Positions 63,527-64,000 of a stretch of DNA of 64,000 nucleotides are shown in pieces. Every line of letters begins with the position of its first letter. The stretch's first letter is position 1. A program made the position numbers and the translations under genes. The stretch comes from Tessaracoccus massiliensis (GTDB taxonomy: Bacteria > Actinomycetota > Actinomycetes > Propionibacteriales > Propionibacteriaceae). The stretch covers positions 784,144-848,143 of the forward strand of contig NZ_LN623543.1 of NCBI RefSeq assembly GCF_000826065.2. Reading direction: 5' to 3'. The notes under the pieces are model-generated. The model worked only from the letters and a program-made list of their open reading frames with translations, ran no database searches and was not told where the DNA came from.

Positions 63527-64000
63527 GCCCGCTCCCCCTTCCGGCCTCGCGCGAAGCCCTTCAGCTTCCGGTACGGCACCTCATCGGCCAGCCGCTCGTG
63601 CAGCGCCAGCATCGCGTCGGTCGTGCGTTGCCAAGGGTACAGTTCGGCCCGCCTCCTGGCGGCCTGCCGTTGCTCCGGCCCGAGCCGCGACATCAGCCGC
63701 TCGGCCGCGTCTGCCAGGGACAGCGGGTTCGGATCCCCCTGCTCGCCCGCGGCGGCGTCGACGAGTTCGCTGGCGCCGCCCCTGTTCGACGTGATCACCG
63801 GCGTGCCGCACGCCAGTGCCTCCAACACCGCCAGGCCGAAGGTCTCCGCCGGGCACACCGAGAGCGAGATGTCGTGACCGGCGATCCGTCTGGCCACCTC
63901 CTGCCGCCCGTCCACGAAGCCGTGGAAGAACACGGGCGCATCGCCGGCTATCGCCTGGAGTTCCTCCTTGTCCGGACCGGTGCCGTACAGGTCGAGCCGC
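63523..64000 (-). CDS. GT4-type glycosyltransferase (5' end outside window)
   Basis: Only the C-terminal 158 codons are inside the window, continuing in frame to the right edge with LDLYGTGPDKEELQ. The GT-B family signature is clear: FFHGFVDGRQEVAR, then an E-x7-E motif in ETFGLAVLEALACGTPV and GGASELVD. It would transfer a sugar from a nucleotide donor in the cytoplasm. It is the upstream member of the three-gene glycan operon. The substrate is unknown. Confidence 0.9.
   Translation of the reverse strand, partial: RLDLYGTGPDKEELQAIAGDAPVFFHGFVDGRQEVARRIAGHDISLSVCPAETFGLAVLEALACGTPVITSNRGGASELVDAAAGEQGDPNPLSLADAAERLMSRLGPEQRQAARRRAELYPWQRTTDAMLALHERLADEVPYRKLKGFARGRKGERA

Overview
High-GC, densely packed chromosome segment of an actinobacterium. 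The gene content (two class I glutamine synthetases flanking glnE, GlmM next to rplM-rpsI, PspA with PspAA, DUF3043, DUF4191, DUF2510, DUF5302 and SCP_3 proteins, a GuaB1-type reductase, and many leaderless promoters of the form TAGrCT-N6/7-ATG/GTG) points to Propionibacteriales. A Tessaracoccus/Arachnia-like member of Propionibacteriaceae is a guess that cannot be proved from the sequence alone. No tRNA, prophage, intact insertion sequence or CRISPR array was seen; the left and right ends cut through genes (guaB1 and a glycosyltransferase).

Layout. 1-5.5 kb: guaB1, then a two-component system followed by an ABC exporter (ATPase and permease). 5.5-9.2 kb: the aa3 oxidase operon ctaC-ctaD-ctaF on the minus strand, followed by a decayed second copy of ctaD. 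9.3-11.9 kb: an Fe-S carrier gene, then the overlapping operon pspA-pspAA-(degenerate glycerate-kinase-like). 12-15.2 kb: small membrane and hypothetical genes and leucyl aminopeptidase. 15.2-16 kb: a secreted protein that ends exactly at an LPKTGN motif. 16-22.5 kb: a lipoate-centred block (lpdA, sucB, DUF554, lipB, lipA, DUF4191). 22.5-27.6 kb: ABC-F ATPase, aldo/keto reductase, FABP-like protein, an AAA ATPase beside a long palindrome, and an RDD protein. 27.6-43.2 kb: the nitrogen block glnA ... glnE ... glnA2, map. Between glnA and glnE lie an MMPL transporter, an AcuI-like reductase, furA-katA, and a two-gene importer under an FMN riboswitch. 43.3-45 kb: rnpB, a short tandem-repeat tract, and a broken 13E12/HNH gene. 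45-52 kb: UvrA-like ATPase, SIMPL protein, small proteins, RNB ribonuclease, C4 zinc-ribbon protein, glmM. 52-60.9 kb: rpsI-rplM, EF-G2-like GTPase, coaBC, NRDE protein, YccF, trmB-truA-methyltransferase, sodA. 60.9-64 kb: a minus-strand glycan/envelope operon (glycosyltransferase, degenerate transglutaminase-like protein, acyltransferase 3 with SGNH domain).

How the parts fit. LipB and LipA make lipoyl groups for the double-lipoyl SucB, and LpdA recycles them. GlnE can adenylylate GlnA (Tyr402 motif present) but probably not GlnA2 (motif absent), and both synthetase genes carry a GlnR-type operator. FurA probably controls its own operon with catalase KatA through an AT-rich dyad. The FMN riboswitch marks its downstream permease and lipoprotein pair as a probable RibXY-type flavin importer. 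The order ctaC / Fe-S carrier / glycerate kinase / DUF3043 / aminopeptidase / E2 / lipB / lipA / DUF4191 / RDD / glnA / glnE / glnA2 matches the Mycobacterium tuberculosis Rv2200c-Rv2222c neighbourhood as I remember it, with insertions, so most of the window is ancestral backbone.

The most interesting items are the riboswitch-controlled importer with no local ATPase, the PspA operon carrying a degenerate glycerate kinase, the dispersed long palindromes (one interrupted by a second hairpin), the decaying ctaD duplicate, and the sorting-signal protein that stops right after LPKTG.
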